From: Spirochaetaceae bacterium
GTDB taxonomy: Bacteria > Spirochaetota > Spirochaetia > SZUA-6 > Bin103
Reading direction: 5' to 3'
DNA: 6,294 nucleotides
NCBI GenBank assembly: GCA_026710565.1
Contig: JAPOQV010000557.1
Coordinates: forward strand, 1 to 6,294
In this document: piece by piece, positions 4,989 through 6,294 of the stretch
Layout: every line of letters begins with the position of its first letter
Numbering within the stretch: position 1 is the first letter of the stretch
The notes under the pieces: model-generated
The model's input: the letters and a program-made list of their open reading frames with translations, nothing else
What the model was told of the DNA's origin: nothing
Database searches by the model: none
Program-made: the position numbers and the translations under genes

Positions 4989-6294
4989 ATGAGCGATGCG
5001 GGCGGGGCGCGCGGGGAGTACCTGCTGGAGGCGCTCGACATCGTCAAGCGTTACGGCGACTTCACGGCCAATGACCGTGTCACCCTGAAGCTGCGTCCCG
5101 GTCAGATCCACGCCCTGCTCGGTGAGAACGGCGCCGGCAAGTCGACCCTGGTCAAGATCATGTATGGGGCGCTGCAGCCGACGGCGGGCGCGCTGCGCTG
5201 GCGCGGGCGCCCGGTGGCCATCGCCAATCCCGCGGCCGCGCGCCGCCTCGGCATCGCCATGGTCTTCCAGCACTTCTCCCTGTTCGAGGCGCTGACCGTG
5301 GTGGAGAACATCGCGCTGGCGCTGCCCGGCCGGTTCGACCCCGGGGCGCTGGCCAGGCGCGTCACCGCCGTGTCCGCGGAGTACGGGCTGCCGCTGGAGC
5401 CCGGCGCGCTCGTCGCGGACCTCTCGGTCGGCGAGCGGCAACGCATCGAGATCGTGCGCTGCCTTCTGCAGGAGCCCCGCCTCCTGATCATGGACGAGCC
5501 GACCTCCGTGCTCACGCCGCAGGAGGCGGACCAGCTCTTCCTGACGCTGCGGCGCCTGGCCGGCGACGGGTGCGCGGTGCTGTACATCTCGCATCGGCTG
5601 GAGGAGGTGCAGCGGCTCTGCCACGACGCCACCATCCTGCGGCGCGCGAAGGTGGTCGCGAACGTCGACCCGCAGGCCGAGACGGCGGCATCGCTGGCGC
5701 GGCTGATGGTCGGCGAGGATGTCCACACCGTACGGGCGGACGGGCACGCTGACGCCGGCCAGGTGGCGCTCGCCGTCAACGGGCTGTCGCTGCCGGCCGC
5801 GGGACCGTTCGGCGTCGCGCTTCGCGACGTCACGCTGAGCGTCCGGGCCGGCGAGGTGATGGCGATCGCCGGAGTCGCCGGCAACGGCCAGTCGGAGCTG
5901 TTCGAGGCCTTGTCCGGGGAGCGGCCGGCTCCGTCGGCCGGCGCGATCACGATCGCCGGCAAGCCCTGCGGGACGCGCGGCGTGACCGCGAGGCGCCGGC
6001 TGGGCGCCGCCTTCGTGCCGGAGGAGCGGCTCGGCCACAGCGCCGTGCCGGGCTTGGAGCTTTCCGAGAACGTGCTGCTCACGCGTCATGCGTCCGATCG
6101 CGGACTGGTGCGCGGCGGGTTCGTCGACCGGGCCGGAACCCGCACGGTGGCGCAGCGGGTCACCGAGCGCTTCGACGTGCGCATCAGCGATGCGAATCCG
6201 CTGGCCGGGGACCTGTCCGGCGGCAACATGCAGAAGTTCGCGGTCGGCCGGGAGCTGGAGCGCGAGGCCGCGGTCCTGGCGATCGATCAGCCCA
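4989..6294 (+). CDS. ABC importer ATPase, duplicated-domain BMP/nucleoside/simple-sugar type, 3'-truncated
   Basis: The frame from ATG 4989 stays open to the window end (435 codons; the family is usually about 500 residues). Domain one is complete: Walker A GENGAGKST (45-53), Q-loop Gln94 (FQHFSLFE), signature LSVGERQR (145-152), Walker B LLIMDEP (165-171) and H-loop His202. Domain two has the degenerate Walker A GVAGNGQSEL (295-304), 'VPEERLGHSAVPG' (343-355) and signature LSGGNMQKF (409-417), and is cut at 'AIDQP' inside its Walker B. The lost-Lys second P-loop, the 'VPEERLG' stretch and 'LSVGERQR' mark the RbsA-like subgroup that serves BMP-lipoprotein nucleoside or simple-sugar importers (YufO/NupO-like, COG3845) rather than classical ribose RbsA. 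It acts on the cytoplasmic face of the membrane with two permeases and a binding protein, expected next to it but outside the window. ATG 4989 is preceded by AGG three bases away, and a candidate promoter sits almost on the start. The exact substrate cannot be read. Confidence 0.93.
   Translation, partial: MSDAGGARGEYLLEALDIVKRYGDFTANDRVTLKLRPGQIHALLGENGAGKSTLVKIMYGALQPTAGALRWRGRPVAIANPAAARRLGIAMVFQHFSLFEALTVVENIALALPGRFDPGALARRVTAVSAEYGLPLEPGALVADLSVGERQRIEIVRCLLQEPRLLIMDEPTSVLTPQEADQLFLTLRRLAGDGCAVLYISHRLEEVQRLCHDATILRRAKVVANVDPQAETAASLARLMVGEDVHTVRADGHADAGQVALAVNGLSLPAAGPFGVALRDVTLSVRAGEVMAIAGVAGNGQSELFEALSGERPAPSAGAITIAGKPCGTRGVTARRRLGAAFVPEERLGHSAVPGLELSENVLLTRHASDRGLVRGGFVDRAGTRTVAQRVTERFDVRISDANPLAGDLSGGNMQKFAVGRELEREAAVLAIDQP

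Noticed and set aside
5102..6082. Minus-strand Ser/Ala/Arg-rich frame of 326 codons
   Set aside because: It is antisense to the ABC ATPase, which shows both nucleotide-binding domains. The composition is typical of a GC-rich shadow frame.
4908..6089. Upstream extension of the sulfatase frame to 6089 (878 codons in total)
   Set aside because: The extra 394 codons are antisense to the ABC ATPase gene, contain no motif, and precede the standard sulfatase N-terminus at ATG 4907.

Overview
The window is very GC-rich bacterial chromosomal DNA. G or C dominates third codon positions, and long spurious open frames run antisense to almost every real gene. The gene content (uncharacterised six-hairpin enzyme, sulfatase, PiT-like permease, BMP/sugar-type ABC ATPase) fits a heterotrophic, scavenging, high-GC bacterium such as a GC-rich spirochaete, chloroflexote or actinobacterium. 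No rRNA, tRNA or phylogenetic marker is present, so the lineage is left open. No CRISPR array, insertion sequence or tRNA was seen.

Layout. (i) Positions 2-916, plus strand: the 3' part of a gene for an alpha-helical-toroid protein of unknown substrate. (ii) 917-1271: no intact gene. It holds the frameshifted N-terminal remnant of a glycosidase-like beta-propeller gene (about 930-1174), then a featureless junction. (iii) 1272-2438, plus strand: an AAA/ORC-like ATPase with a C-terminal winged-helix-like region. The remnant's open frame runs straight into it, so an automatic caller would probably fuse the two. (iv) 2439-2468: a short convergent gap with a possible terminator for the minus-strand genes. 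(v) 2469-3425 and 3453-4907, minus strand: a compact PiT-like anion permease gene downstream of a sulfatase gene, probably co-transcribed. (vi) 4908-4988: a divergent promoter region. (vii) 4989 to the end, plus strand: a duplicated-domain ABC ATPase of the BMP/nucleoside/simple-sugar importer type, cut by the window edge inside its second Walker B.

How the genes may work together (inference). The sulfatase has no visible export signal, so it would release sulfate in the cytoplasm. The adjacent PiT-family protein belongs to a superfamily that moves phosphate and, in some members (B. subtilis CysP), sulfate, so the pair could be a sulfate-ester utilisation unit. The divergent ABC ATPase would energise uptake of a nucleoside, sugar or similar small molecule; its permeases and binding protein lie outside the window. 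The ATPase at 1272-2438 looks like an accessory gene that replaced most of a carbohydrate-active gene. No convincing new multi-gene system is visible. The most unusual points are the decayed glycosidase remnant fused in frame to the ATPase, and the sulfatase's Lys-to-Pro change in a normally conserved active-site motif.
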